Position numbers and translations under genes: made by a program. The notes below the pieces were generated by a model. That model saw only the letters and a list, made by a program, of their open reading frames with translations. It was not told where the DNA came from and searched no databases. From a bacterium 1xD42-87 (GTDB lineage: Bacteria; Bacillota; Clostridia; Lachnospirales; Lachnospiraceae), in assembly GCA_003611805.1 (NCBI GenBank), contig RAYM01000052.1, forward strand, positions 1 to 37,383: a stretch of DNA of 37,383 nucleotides, given 5' to 3'. Below, one piece after another: positions 24,321-33,309 of the stretch; the stretch's first letter is position 1; every line of letters starts with the position of its first letter.

Positions 24321-27300
24321 ATGAGAATGACATATCGAGATCTTGTCATAGAACTGCCGGTCGACGGAATCAAGGCAGTAGACTCCATAGAAATATTCCA
24401 AAGACTGAATGAACATGGGAAAGTAAAGATTCGACTCGTGGTTGAGGAAGAGCAGGCGTTAGAGCTGGTGGAACAGGCGGACAGCAGTCTGAATATATCT
24501 GTCAGCACAAGCGGCGGCCGCTTTCTGTTTTGCGGTAAAGGAGACCGTATCAGCACCCGCAGGGATGAGGGACTGCTTTATCTGTATGCGGAATTTTACG
24601 GATATACAAGGGACTGGGACCTGACGGAGAAAAGCCAGAGCTTCTGCAAAGGAAATGATACATATGAGCAGGTACTGCATAAGGTATTGGCGGAGTATGC
24701 AAAGAAGGACATCCGGGATGAGGCGTCCGGCGGAGCAAAGATACCGGGCATGCTTTTACAGTACGAAGAGACGGACTGGGAGTTCTTAAAGCGTCTTGCC
24801 AGCCATTTTTCAACTTATCTGCTGGCGGATGATACCACAAAGAACGGCAGGGTATATTTCGGAATCCCCCGTATGGATAAGGGGGCTGTCTTAAAAGACG
24901 AAGAGTATACGATGCTGCGGGGAAAAGAAAGATATGACGGGATGGAAGGGGCAGAAGGATTACTGTCCCAGGATATGACCGGTTGGCGCATCAGGACCAG
25001 AAAACAGTTGGTTTTTGGTGAACAGGTCATGCTGAACCACATCGAGACCGTGGTGACGGCGGTGGATATCCACACAGAGCAGGGGGATCTCGTCTACGAA
25101 TATGAGCTGTCCAGACGGGCGGGTATTCTGTGTGAAAAGAAAAAGAATAGCAGAATCTATGGAATGAGCATCCCTGCCACCGTGAAAGAGAGGAAAGGAA
25201 ACCAGATCCGGGTAAAACTGGATATTGACCCGGTTTATGAGGCGTCCGACGACCTGAAATATTTTACCTATGCCATAGAAACCAGCAATTTTTACTGTAT
25301 GCCGGAAGAAGAAAGCCGTGTACATATCTATTTCCCCAGCCACGACGAGCAGGACGCTATGGCAGTCCATGCCCTCAGCGCAGGCAGCGTCCCGGGCGGC
25401 CCGGCAGGAGGAACCGGGAAAAGTTCTTCCGGGAACAAGTCTTCGGGAAAGAAACAACAGGCAGCGTCCCGTGGCGGCGGAAGTAACGGCGGCGGTTCTG
25501 ATGGCGGTCAGTCAGATTCTCAGGGCAGCGGCGGCTCCGGCGGCGGTCAGTCAGATTCCACGGGCGGCGGTTCCGGCGGCGGAACCGCAGTAGCAGGAGG
25601 AGCGGCGGGCACAGCGGCCAAGGCAGCGGGAGCGCCGAAGGCGGAGGAACAGAAAAAGGAGAAGGCACAGCCGCCGAAAGATCCGCCGGTTAAGACTTTT
25701 TCCGATCCCAGCGGCTCTTTTCTGGAGCTTGCGCCCTACGGGATCACTATGTCGCCGGGCTCTACGGCTGCTGTCGTGCTGGATGCCGCTGGCTCCATGG
25801 TGATAAACTGTAGCAAGCTGACCGCGTCCACAAATATGACGTTTTTTATGGGCGGTGGAACACAGGGAGCAATCCCCGAGATCACGATTTCCGCAAAGGC
25901 TGAGCTTAAGACCACGCTAAACGGCGGTGAAAGCAGCATCAGACTGGAGAAAGATGCGGATATCAAAGCCGCGTTTATCAAAAAGGACGCCGAACTGAAA
26001 AAGACGGCGCAGCCGCCGGCAGACAAAGTAGCGCAGGCACTGATGCAGGGAGATGCCGAGCTCAGGGCAGGCGCGAACCAGGAAGCGGCAAACTACCTGA
26101 CTGCACTGGCGCAGAAGAAGCAGGAGGGAAAACAGAAAGTCAGGGGCGGTATTTTCGGCGTGCTCACAGTGGTGGGCGCAGTGGTACTGACAGCGGCGAC
26201 GGGAGGCCTGGCGGCGCCGTTAGTTGCCGTGGCGGTGGTCAAGACGGCCAAAGACACGGCGAATATCGTGGAGGGCGCGCAGGACATCTACAAAGCGAAC
26301 AGAGGGGATATGTCGCGCTCCTTCAACTTTATAAGAGATACGATTTTTGGCGGGAATGAGCAGGCATATCAGTTTGCATCCGCTGCGACGGACATTACCT
26401 TTGACATCGTGGCAGGAAAGGCACTCAAGGGAAATATCGCAAAATTCGGAAAGACAAACAAGCTGGCTGGTCTGTTGAGCAAAGCGGGAACCATGTGTAA
26501 TAAATCCAAGCTCTCTAATTTTGCCGCTAACATAGGCGGGGATCTGCTTTCGGGAGCGATCAACGACTATATACAGACGGGGAAGATCAATCCGAAGAAT
26601 CTGCTGGCGAGCGTGGCGACAGGTACGCTCAAAGGCTTCGGCATGAACTCGCTGCAGTTTGGAAAAGGCGCGTTTCAGAGCGAGTTTGGGCGCAAAGCGC
26701 TCAATACCGGCATAGGGACGGCGTTCGGAATGGGAGTAGACAAGGCAGCCAGCGGTATGCGGGGTGAGGAGTACAATGCCGGCGCGAGCTTTGTACAGAA
26801 CCTCATCCAGGCGGGGCTGGGGCAGGCATTCGGAGAGCCGATCGACGCGGCGTCGGGCTCCTTCCTGATGACGGTCCACGAGTTTATCCTGCCGGGGGTA
26901 CTGGTGCCCATCTACCTGACCAGAAAATACTGCTCCGGCAACGGGAAGAGCGGCTGGCTCGGGAAAGGGTGGCATTTCTCCTACGAGGGCAGACTATGCC
27001 GTGATGAGGAAAAGGGCATTCTGCACGTGCAGCTTCCCGACGGGTACTGTGCGGCCTATGAGGCGGTAGAGGCAGGAAACGGCGGCACCCTGTACCGCGA
27101 TGTAGTAGGCAGCGGCAGATACCTTCTGTCCCGTGACGACATGGCGAATCTGTGGAATGTCACGGACACCCATCAGTTTACGACCTACTGCTACGACGGG
27201 GAGGGGCAGCTTGTCTCCGTGGTGGATAAAAACGGCGGAAGCCTGTGGATGGAATACGACGGCGGGGTGCCCGTACGCCTGACCACACCCTTGGGATTCG

Positions 27301-30300
27301 CGGTGACGTTCACCTTCCGGGAGGGACGTCTTGCGCGCATGGAGGACAGCGCGGGGCGTGCCGTGGAATACCGCTATGAGAAGAACCTCCTTACAGAAGT
27401 AGTGCATATGGACGGAGGCGTCTCCCGCTATGCCTACACGGCGGAAGGATATATGGAAACCTCCACGGACCAGACCGGGCTGACCTACCTCACCAATGAG
27501 TATGACAGCAAAGGGCGTGTGACAAAACAGACCCTTGCCGATGGCAGTACCTATCAGGTGCAGTACGATGACCGGAAGAGACAGGTCACCATGGAGTACA
27601 GCACCTATCCGGGTGCGTATACCTATACCTACAATGAAAAGATGGCGGTGACGAAGGTGGCCTATCCCGACGGGACGGAGGAGACCTTTGCTTATGATGC
27701 CTGCAACCAGCTTGTTGAAAAGACAGACAGGACAGGCGCCGCCACCCGCATGGAATACGATGCCAGAGGCCATCTTGTCAGGGAGACCATGCCGGAGGGA
27801 CTGGAGAGGACGTATGTCTATGACGGCAGGGGAGATCTGGTATCTGTCAGGGATAACGGCGGCAGGGAGAGGATCTTTGCCTATGACGGTCTCCACAACC
27901 TGATCCTGTGCAGCGAAAAGACCGCGGAGGAAGAATGGCGGGAGGAAAAGTTCACATGGGATCCCATGGGCAGACTCACGGCCAAGGAGGACGGGGAAGG
28001 CCACCTGACCCGGTACTGCTACGAAGAGACATCCGCATATCCTTACCGCACCATCTATGCGGACGGCACGGAGCTTCTGTGCGGCTACGACGAGCTGGGG
28101 AGAAAGCTGTGGGAGGAAGACGGTACCGGGCGCACGGAGTACGCCTATAACCGCAACGGCTGGCAGACCATGGAGCGGGACGGGGAAGGCCATGAGACCC
28201 ACCGCCTCTACGACGGCAGCGGCAGGCTGACCGCCCTCTACAGCCCGGAACAGTGGGCGGCGGGGAACGGGAAGCGGACCGAGTACCGCTATGACTTTCT
28301 GGACCGCCTGACCGAGACCATCCACAGTGACGGCAGCCATGAGAAACAGTTCCGCGACGGGGAAGGGAACATCGTAAAGAAAGTGCATCCCAACGCCTAC
28401 GATGCCAGAACAGGGGACGGGGAAGGCACCCGGTACGACTACGACGGGGAGAACCGGATGCTCCGCACCCGCTACCCGGACGGCGGCGTGGAACGCTTTT
28501 TCTATGACGGGACGGGGAACATGGTCAAACACGTTCTGCCCGGACAGTATGAAGAAAACACCGACGACGGCGCGGGACGCACCTACACCTATGATAAAGA
28601 AGGCCGCCTGCTTTCTGTGACCGCGCCCGACGGGACCGTGGAGGAGACAAATGCCTACGACCTGTGGGGGAACCGCGTCTCAAAAACAGACGCGGACGGG
28701 TACAGCAGTTATTATACCTACGATCTGGCAGGCAGACCGGTACGGGAGCTCATACCCATGGGCCGGGATCAGGGCGATCTGCACTACCGCATGACAGCGT
28801 ATGATTACGACGCAGACGGGAACCGTGTCAGGGAAACCCGTTACGGCGGCAGATATACAGAAGAGGGCACTTTGACAGAGGCAGGGATAGACCTCATCCT
28901 GACTTTTACTTATGATGCGAGAAACCGCCTTGTACGGGTGGAGGACGGCCTGGGGGCGAGGGTTTCCTACCGCTATGACGCGAGAGGAAACCGAACCAGT
29001 GAAGAACAGGTGGTCAGAAACGGAGAGAGTGACGGCGGACGGGCAGTCCTTAAGAAGACCAGATACCGCTATGATAAGGCGGGGAGACTTGCAGAGAAGC
29101 GGGAGATACTGGACAGTGGACTCGCAGAGGCTGATCAGAGCGTCATGGAGATGGCAGTCACCCGCTACACCTACGATGCCAACGGCAACCGTACCGGCAT
29201 CATAACGCCTGAAGGTTACCATATCACCAGAGAGTACGACTGCCGCGACAGACTCATCACCGAAAGGGTAGAAGACAGAGAAAACGGAACCGCCCTGACG
29301 ACCTCCTTCACCTACGACAAGGCGGGCAACGTAACATCCGTCAGACAGCAGGGTGCGGAGGGAAAGACCAGAGAGATCACCTACAGCCACGACCTGAAAG
29401 ACCGCCTGACAAGGGTCGAAGAGCTGGACGGCCCCGTGGTTATGGCTGCTTACGACCGGAATGACCACATGGCGGAGCGGAAAGCACTCCTGCCCATAGA
29501 GGATGAACAGTACAGCAGCGCCCTTTACAGCTATGACATCCACGGCAACCTGACCCAGAGCCATGAGAACGGGAAGATAACAGAACGGAACGAATACGAC
29601 AGAAAGAACCGTATCGTAGGGAATACCGATGCAGACGGTATCGAGATCCGCTGCCGCTACGGCATACAGGACGAACAGAGACAGCTCCTGACTGCGGGAA
29701 GCCGGAAACAGGGCAGGGCCGCCCAGACCCTCTCCTACGATGCGAGGGGTATGGTTACGGCTGCACAGGACGGCTGTGGCAACAGGACAGGCTATACCAT
29801 GGACGGCTGGGGCCGCGTCCTGTCCGTGGAGACAGCGGAAGGCGGACGGGAGGAGTATGCCTACGACTGTGCAGGCAACGTGATAAAGAGCACAGACGCC
29901 AACGGCAACACCATCCGCTACGCCTATAACAGTATGGGCAAAGTCTGCGCCATCACCGACCAGAGCGGCAATACAGAGACCTTCCGCTACGATAAGGAAG
30001 GCCGTGAAATCCGGCATACCGACCGCAACGGCACCGTGACGGAGACAAAGTATAACGTCTACGGAAAGCCCGTATTACAGGTCTGCACGGATAACAGAGG
30101 AAACCGCCAGATCATGGGTACATGGGAGTACGACTCCTTCGGACAGCTAAAGAAGTCCGTATCGGGAGGGTTCTGCTATACCTACGAGTACCGCCCTGAC
30201 GGGAAACTCCTGAATAAGTGGAATAACGGCAGGAAAGTGCTTTCCTGCACTTACTACCGGGATGGGAGTATTAAGAGCCAGACTGATGTGAGCGGGAAGA

Positions 30301-31907
30301 CTCTTTACTATGCGTATGACGGGGATGGAAGGCTGAAGTATCTGAAAGAGGGTAACAGTGCCGACAGTATCAAAAATGCTGATGACAGCAATGTTATAAC
30401 CCTGACAGAATACCATTATACAGATGCAGGCCGTATCAAAGAGATCATAACCAAAGGCGGTATCAGAACCAGTTACACTTACGACGAAGACGGTAATATC
30501 AGCCGCCTGACCATCGGCGACGGCACGGAGGAAGGTCTGCTTTATGACGCCTTCATGCTCTACGACCTGAACGGCAACAGGACAGGGAAGACAGGGAGCA
30601 GACTGGATGTCGGCGGGAAACAGGCAGAAATGGCAGTTTCCTACCGCTATGATTCCATGAACCGCCTGACCAACGAGGACAGAAACGGCGCAGGGGAGCG
30701 GTATGCCTATGACCTGTGCGGGAACCGACTGCTCAAAGAGCATTACAGTGGCAGTTGCGTTGACGCAACAGAAGGGTACCGCTATAATGAAAGAAACGAG
30801 CTGACGGAGCGTGTAAAGGCGGGGAGCCTTACCACCTATCACTATGATAAAAACGGCAGTATCATCTCGGAAGAGGAAGAAGGGAGGAGAAGTAAATACC
30901 GTTACGACCTGCTGAACCGCCAGACTTATGTGAAAACTCTGGACGGAAGAGAGCAGGAGAATAGCTACGACGGGGAAGGCCTGCGGGCAGGATTGACTGA
31001 GAATGGGAAGAGGACTACATTCCTGTACCATAACGGTGAGATCCTGACAGAGTCTGACGGGGAAAGTGCGCCCATAAGAAGACATATCCGGGGGATTGGT
31101 CTGTCCTGTGTACAGACACTAGATAACAATGCCTGCCATGCATACCATCAAGATGAACAGGGGAGCACGGCTTTTATTACAGGGCAGGATAATGCAGTAG
31201 AGAATTTCTATCAGTATGATGCATTTGGCAATCTGCTTGAGAAACATGAAGATGTCGGAAACCGCATCCTGTATACGGGACAGCAGTATGATCAGGAGAC
31301 GGGGCAGTACTATCTGCGGGCAAGGTATTATAATCCTGTGGTGGGGAGATTCTTACAGGAAGACACCTACCGAGGGGATGGGCTGAACCTGTATGCTTAC
31401 TGCGCGAATAACCCGGTGGGGTATTATGATCCGAGTGGGCATGTAAAAAATAATTGTCCTCCGGGTGCTGCGGCAAATGCGAATAATACACCGGGGAATG
31501 GAGTTGTTGGAGGTAATAATCCTAATGGCTATAGTGTTGGAGATGTAGATAAGCACGGAATGTTGAGTCCGGGTGCAAATCGGGCCAGCGGGAATCATAA
31601 TGTAGCAAATGAAGGAAGGGTACAGTCTCATCATGTAATTCAAGATAAATGGGCACAGAAAAATGTTCCGGGTTATAACAGAAACGATGCAACTGCAATA
31701 TTATTGGAAACTGGGACAGGGAAACCGCATACTTCCATCACAAACTCGCAACGTGAGAGAAGATCTACTGTAGGATATAATACAAGTATTCAGGATGAAT
31801 TTAACAGTAGTTATCGGGATTTAATAGATGCCGGTGTAGATGAAAAAACAGCGCGAAAGGCAATTAAAGATGCATATAAATATTTTGACGGATTAGGAGC
31901 ATTTTAA
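24321..31907 (+). CDS. VgrG-Rhs fusion effector with C-terminal SHH/HNH-like nuclease toxin
   Basis: 2528 aa; ATG after GGAGGAAGAGACC. Modules in order: a gp27-like VgrG part with LQYEETDWEFLKRLAS; an OB-like part (FYCMPEEESRVHIYFPS); a Gly/Ser linker (about residues 353-435); a short beta-helix; and a hydrophobic stretch near 608-640 (GGIFGVLTVVGAVVLTAATG) that could insert in a membrane. Then come the Rhs shell entrance (EPIDAASGSFL, near 838), many YD repeats, and the Rhs core ending YYDPSGH (2368-2374). The last 154 residues are an AT-rich toxin with SHHVIQDKW (S2436, H2437, H2438) and TGKPHTS, as in Tox-SHH/HNH-fold nucleases. The immunity gene overlaps its stop. The toxin is expected to sit inside the Rhs cage and be freed at the DPSG motif. 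Confidence 0.88.
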   Translation: MRMTYRDLVIELPVDGIKAVDSIEIFQRLNEHGKVKIRLVVEEEQALELVEQADSSLNISVSTSGGRFLFCGKGDRISTRRDEGLLYLYAEFYGYTRDWDLTEKSQSFCKGNDTYEQVLHKVLAEYAKKDIRDEASGGAKIPGMLLQYEETDWEFLKRLASHFSTYLLADDTTKNGRVYFGIPRMDKGAVLKDEEYTMLRGKERYDGMEGAEGLLSQDMTGWRIRTRKQLVFGEQVMLNHIETVVTAVDIHTEQGDLVYEYELSRRAGILCEKKKNSRIYGMSIPATVKERKGNQIRVKLDIDPVYEASDDLKYFTYAIETSNFYCMPEEESRVHIYFPSHDEQDAMAVHALSAGSVPGGPAGGTGKSSSGNKSSGKKQQAASRGGGSNGGGSDGGQSDSQGSGGSGGGQSDSTGGGSGGGTAVAGGAAGTAAKAAGAPKAEEQKKEKAQPPKDPPVKTFSDPSGSFLELAPYGITMSPGSTAAVVLDAAGSMVINCSKLTASTNMTFFMGGGTQGAIPEITISAKAELKTTLNGGESSIRLEKDADIKAAFIKKDAELKKTAQPPADKVAQALMQGDAELRAGANQEAANYLTALAQKKQEGKQKVRGGIFGVLTVVGAVVLTAATGGLAAPLVAVAVVKTAKDTANIVEGAQDIYKANRGDMSRSFNFIRDTIFGGNEQAYQFASAATDITFDIVAGKALKGNIAKFGKTNKLAGLLSKAGTMCNKSKLSNFAANIGGDLLSGAINDYIQTGKINPKNLLASVATGTLKGFGMNSLQFGKGAFQSEFGRKALNTGIGTAFGMGVDKAASGMRGEEYNAGASFVQNLIQAGLGQAFGEPIDAASGSFLMTVHEFILPGVLVPIYLTRKYCSGNGKSGWLGKGWHFSYEGRLCRDEEKGILHVQLPDGYCAAYEAVEAGNGGTLYRDVVGSGRYLLSRDDMANLWNVTDTHQFTTYCYDGEGQLVSVVDKNGGSLWMEYDGGVPVRLTTPLGFAVTFTFREGRLARMEDSAGRAVEYRYEKNLLTEVVHMDGGVSRYAYTAEGYMETSTDQTGLTYLTNEYDSKGRVTKQTLADGSTYQVQYDDRKRQVTMEYSTYPGAYTYTYNEKMAVTKVAYPDGTEETFAYDACNQLVEKTDRTGAATRMEYDARGHLVRETMPEGLERTYVYDGRGDLVSVRDNGGRERIFAYDGLHNLILCSEKTAEEEWREEKFTWDPMGRLTAKEDGEGHLTRYCYEETSAYPYRTIYADGTELLCGYDELGRKLWEEDGTGRTEYAYNRNGWQTMERDGEGHETHRLYDGSGRLTALYSPEQWAAGNGKRTEYRYDFLDRLTETIHSDGSHEKQFRDGEGNIVKKVHPNAYDARTGDGEGTRYDYDGENRMLRTRYPDGGVERFFYDGTGNMVKHVLPGQYEENTDDGAGRTYTYDKEGRLLSVTAPDGTVEETNAYDLWGNRVSKTDADGYSSYYTYDLAGRPVRELIPMGRDQGDLHYRMTAYDYDADGNRVRETRYGGRYTEEGTLTEAGIDLILTFTYDARNRLVRVEDGLGARVSYRYDARGNRTSEEQVVRNGESDGGRAVLKKTRYRYDKAGRLAEKREILDSGLAEADQSVMEMAVTRYTYDANGNRTGIITPEGYHITREYDCRDRLITERVEDRENGTALTTSFTYDKAGNVTSVRQQGAEGKTREITYSHDLKDRLTRVEELDGPVVMAAYDRNDHMAERKALLPIEDEQYSSALYSYDIHGNLTQSHENGKITERNEYDRKNRIVGNTDADGIEIRCRYGIQDEQRQLLTAGSRKQGRAAQTLSYDARGMVTAAQDGCGNRTGYTMDGWGRVLSVETAEGGREEYAYDCAGNVIKSTDANGNTIRYAYNSMGKVCAITDQSGNTETFRYDKEGREIRHTDRNGTVTETKYNVYGKPVLQVCTDNRGNRQIMGTWEYDSFGQLKKSVSGGFCYTYEYRPDGKLLNKWNNGRKVLSCTYYRDGSIKSQTDVSGKTLYYAYDGDGRLKYLKEGNSADSIKNADDSNVITLTEYHYTDAGRIKEIITKGGIRTSYTYDEDGNISRLTIGDGTEEGLLYDAFMLYDLNGNRTGKTGSRLDVGGKQAEMAVSYRYDSMNRLTNEDRNGAGERYAYDLCGNRLLKEHYSGSCVDATEGYRYNERNELTERVKAGSLTTYHYDKNGSIISEEEEGRRSKYRYDLLNRQTYVKTLDGREQENSYDGEGLRAGLTENGKRTTFLYHNGEILTESDGESAPIRRHIRGIGLSCVQTLDNNACHAYHQDEQGSTAFITGQDNAVENFYQYDAFGNLLEKHEDVGNRILYTGQQYDQETGQYYLRARYYNPVVGRFLQEDTYRGDGLNLYAYCANNPVGYYDPSGHVKNNCPPGAAANANNTPGNGVVGGNNPNGYSVGDVDKHGMLSPGANRASGNHNVANEGRVQSHHVIQDKWAQKNVPGYNRNDATAILLETGTGKPHTSITNSQRERRSTVGYNTSIQDEFNSSYRDLIDAGVDEKTARKAIKDAYKYFDGLGAF

Positions 31908-32512
31908 TGATGAACAATATCGAACAAATTAATGACTTTGAGATTAGATATAATTTAATTATACCTAATCATTATAAAGAGTTTTTACAAATTAAAAATG
32001 GAATTAGTTTTAATGGGGGAGCAATTTTATATTCCTTGGATGAGTTAAAACAAATGAATGATGATTTACAGGTACAGAAATTTCAACCAGATTGTATAGC
32101 GATTGGAGATGATGGTGGGGGACTAGTTTTTTTAATGAAGCAGGAAGTTGACGCAAAAGAAGTGTTTTGTGTTGATGTATCGGATTATGATATTGAATCA
32201 GCGTTTTGCCGATTAGACAACTTCACTGAATGGTATGAAAATGGTTGTGATATTTGTGTTAATGTATCTAAAGAATATAAATCAAGTCAAATAGGAGATA
32301 TATTTCTTATTAGAACACCTAAGAATGGAGTAGCGGATTTGGTGAAAATTAAAAAATATTTTAATTTAGATATTCCCATGGCACAATTGTTATCATTATC
32401 TAAAGAGCTTCCGAGTAAGCTAATCAGTGACATTAGCTATGCTAAAGCTGTTAAGTTAATGGAAAGAGTTGGTCAGACAGATATTTTTCAATTTCATGAA
32501 AATAGTCATTAA
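31907..32512 (+). CDS. SUKH (SMI1/KNR4-type) immunity protein with extra C-terminal domain
   Basis: 201 aa; ATG overlaps the toxin stop (TAATG). Residues 1-125 fit the SUKH-1 fold: IPNHYKEFLQIKNGISFNGG near the N-terminus, and IAIGDDGGGLVFLMK in the middle. SUKH proteins neutralise many polymorphic toxins, notably HNH-type nucleases. After about residue 137 an extra domain follows: KIKKYFNLDIPMAQLLSLSK, then SDISYAKAVKLMERVG. This has the shape of the ribosomal L7/L12 C-terminal domain seen in some immunity proteins. AT-rich like the toxin tip, unlike the Rhs core. The pairing with the upstream SHH toxin is strong from overlap. Confidence 0.78.
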   Translation: MMNNIEQINDFEIRYNLIIPNHYKEFLQIKNGISFNGGAILYSLDELKQMNDDLQVQKFQPDCIAIGDDGGGLVFLMKQEVDAKEVFCVDVSDYDIESAFCRLDNFTEWYENGCDICVNVSKEYKSSQIGDIFLIRTPKNGVADLVKIKKYFNLDIPMAQLLSLSKELPSKLISDISYAKAVKLMERVGQTDIFQFHENSH

Positions 32513-32567
32513 ATTATAGAAGAGAATAGGTAACGCTAGAGCAACAAGAGGTATTGATTTTGAATAG

Positions 32568-32786
32568 ATTAGGGGAGGAATCGAATACCATTGTGATCTG
32601 CTAAACCGACATCAATCATTTTATAGAGACAGAGCAATAATAAACGCAAAATCGAATAATAGATGGGCGAAAATGAATGATGAAGAAAAAAGAAAAACAG
32701 TAAAGAATTTGTTGAGTCCATTTAAAGCTACTGAAGAAGAAATAAACTTAATTGTTCAAGAAGTGGATGATAGTCACGATATTTGA
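32568..32786 (+). pseudogene. Remnant of a displaced toxin or immunity gene
   Basis: A 72-codon frame opens after a stop at 32565-32567 with no start codon at its head. The protein reads IEYHCDLLNRHQSFYRDRA, then AKSNNRWAKMNDEEKRKT and LSPFKATEEEINLIVQEVD. This is clearly protein-like and charged, not noise, but I do not recognise a family. AT-rich and just after the immunity gene, it fits the end of an older C-terminal toxin or immunity gene left by tip exchange. An internal ATG exists but has no ribosome binding site. Confidence 0.4.
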
Positions 32787-33309
32787 GAGTTTTTTTGGAG
32801 GAGCGTAGAAAATTGCGTATAGAATAAATTGACCGTTTCATTAAAGAATTTCTATTTATGATATGGATGACGATGTGGAATCATAAATGTTAAGCGTAAA
32901 GGGGAGTACGAAACTCATCTAAACGCTGTAATAATTGTGCAAATCGCATAACCATAAGCAGACCCTTGGAAAACGTTGGTACTTGGCGAGGTTCTTTCGA
33001 GCCTAGTACCATTACGTTTGGAATGGAGCGAAAGCGCGTCTGCGTTGGTTATGCGATTCGCGCAATTTCAACCACCAGGAGGGAGTTTTGCGATTTCCCA
33101 TTTATGCAATAGACGAGGATGAAACCGCAAATTTGCCGCAGATGTAAAAGAATGTTTCAGTATGGAGGGTGTAGTCAAAGTGAACGGGACTGCATCTTTT
33201 ATTTTGCGTAAAAATATAAATTATATGGCTAAAGCATTGATATCAGCTTTTACGTTCCCCAAATTTCTTTTGAGTTTTATTTCACCTTTGCTTTAACGGA
33301 AGTTATGCC
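32787..33309. other. Gene-free debris region between Rhs units
   Basis: About 520 bases without an intact gene. It holds a GGAGGAG motif near 32797 followed by a frame that stops after a few codons, fragments such as SIYDMDDDVES near 32850-32885, a 131-bp imperfect palindrome (32935-33065), and a 19-codon frame at 33088-33147 with its own AGGAGGG and TTG start (RFPIYAIDEDETANLPQM). These look like broken starts of immunity-type genes. AT-rich throughout. Confidence 0.45.
32935..33065. repeat. 131-bp imperfect palindrome, possible structured RNA or recombination site
   Basis: Left arm 32935-32963 and right arm 33038-33065 pair over about 25 of 29 positions (core AATCGCATAACCA). An inner pair continues the stem (TGGTACTTGGC near 32978-32988 with GCCTAGTACCA near 33001-33011), leaving a small loop around GGTTCTTTCGAG. 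Nearly the entire element can fold into one long hairpin. It encodes nothing obvious and has no adjacent T-run on the plus strand. It may be a miniature mobile element, a single-strand recombination site or a structured RNA. Confidence 0.6.

Noticed and set aside
26994..30017. Long minus-strand open frames of 512 and 445 codons inside the Rhs gene
   Set aside because: They run antisense to the unmistakable Rhs YD repeats, have no ribosome binding sites, and reflect the codon pattern of the plus-strand gene. Similar antisense frames recur in the other two Rhs copies, as expected for shadows.
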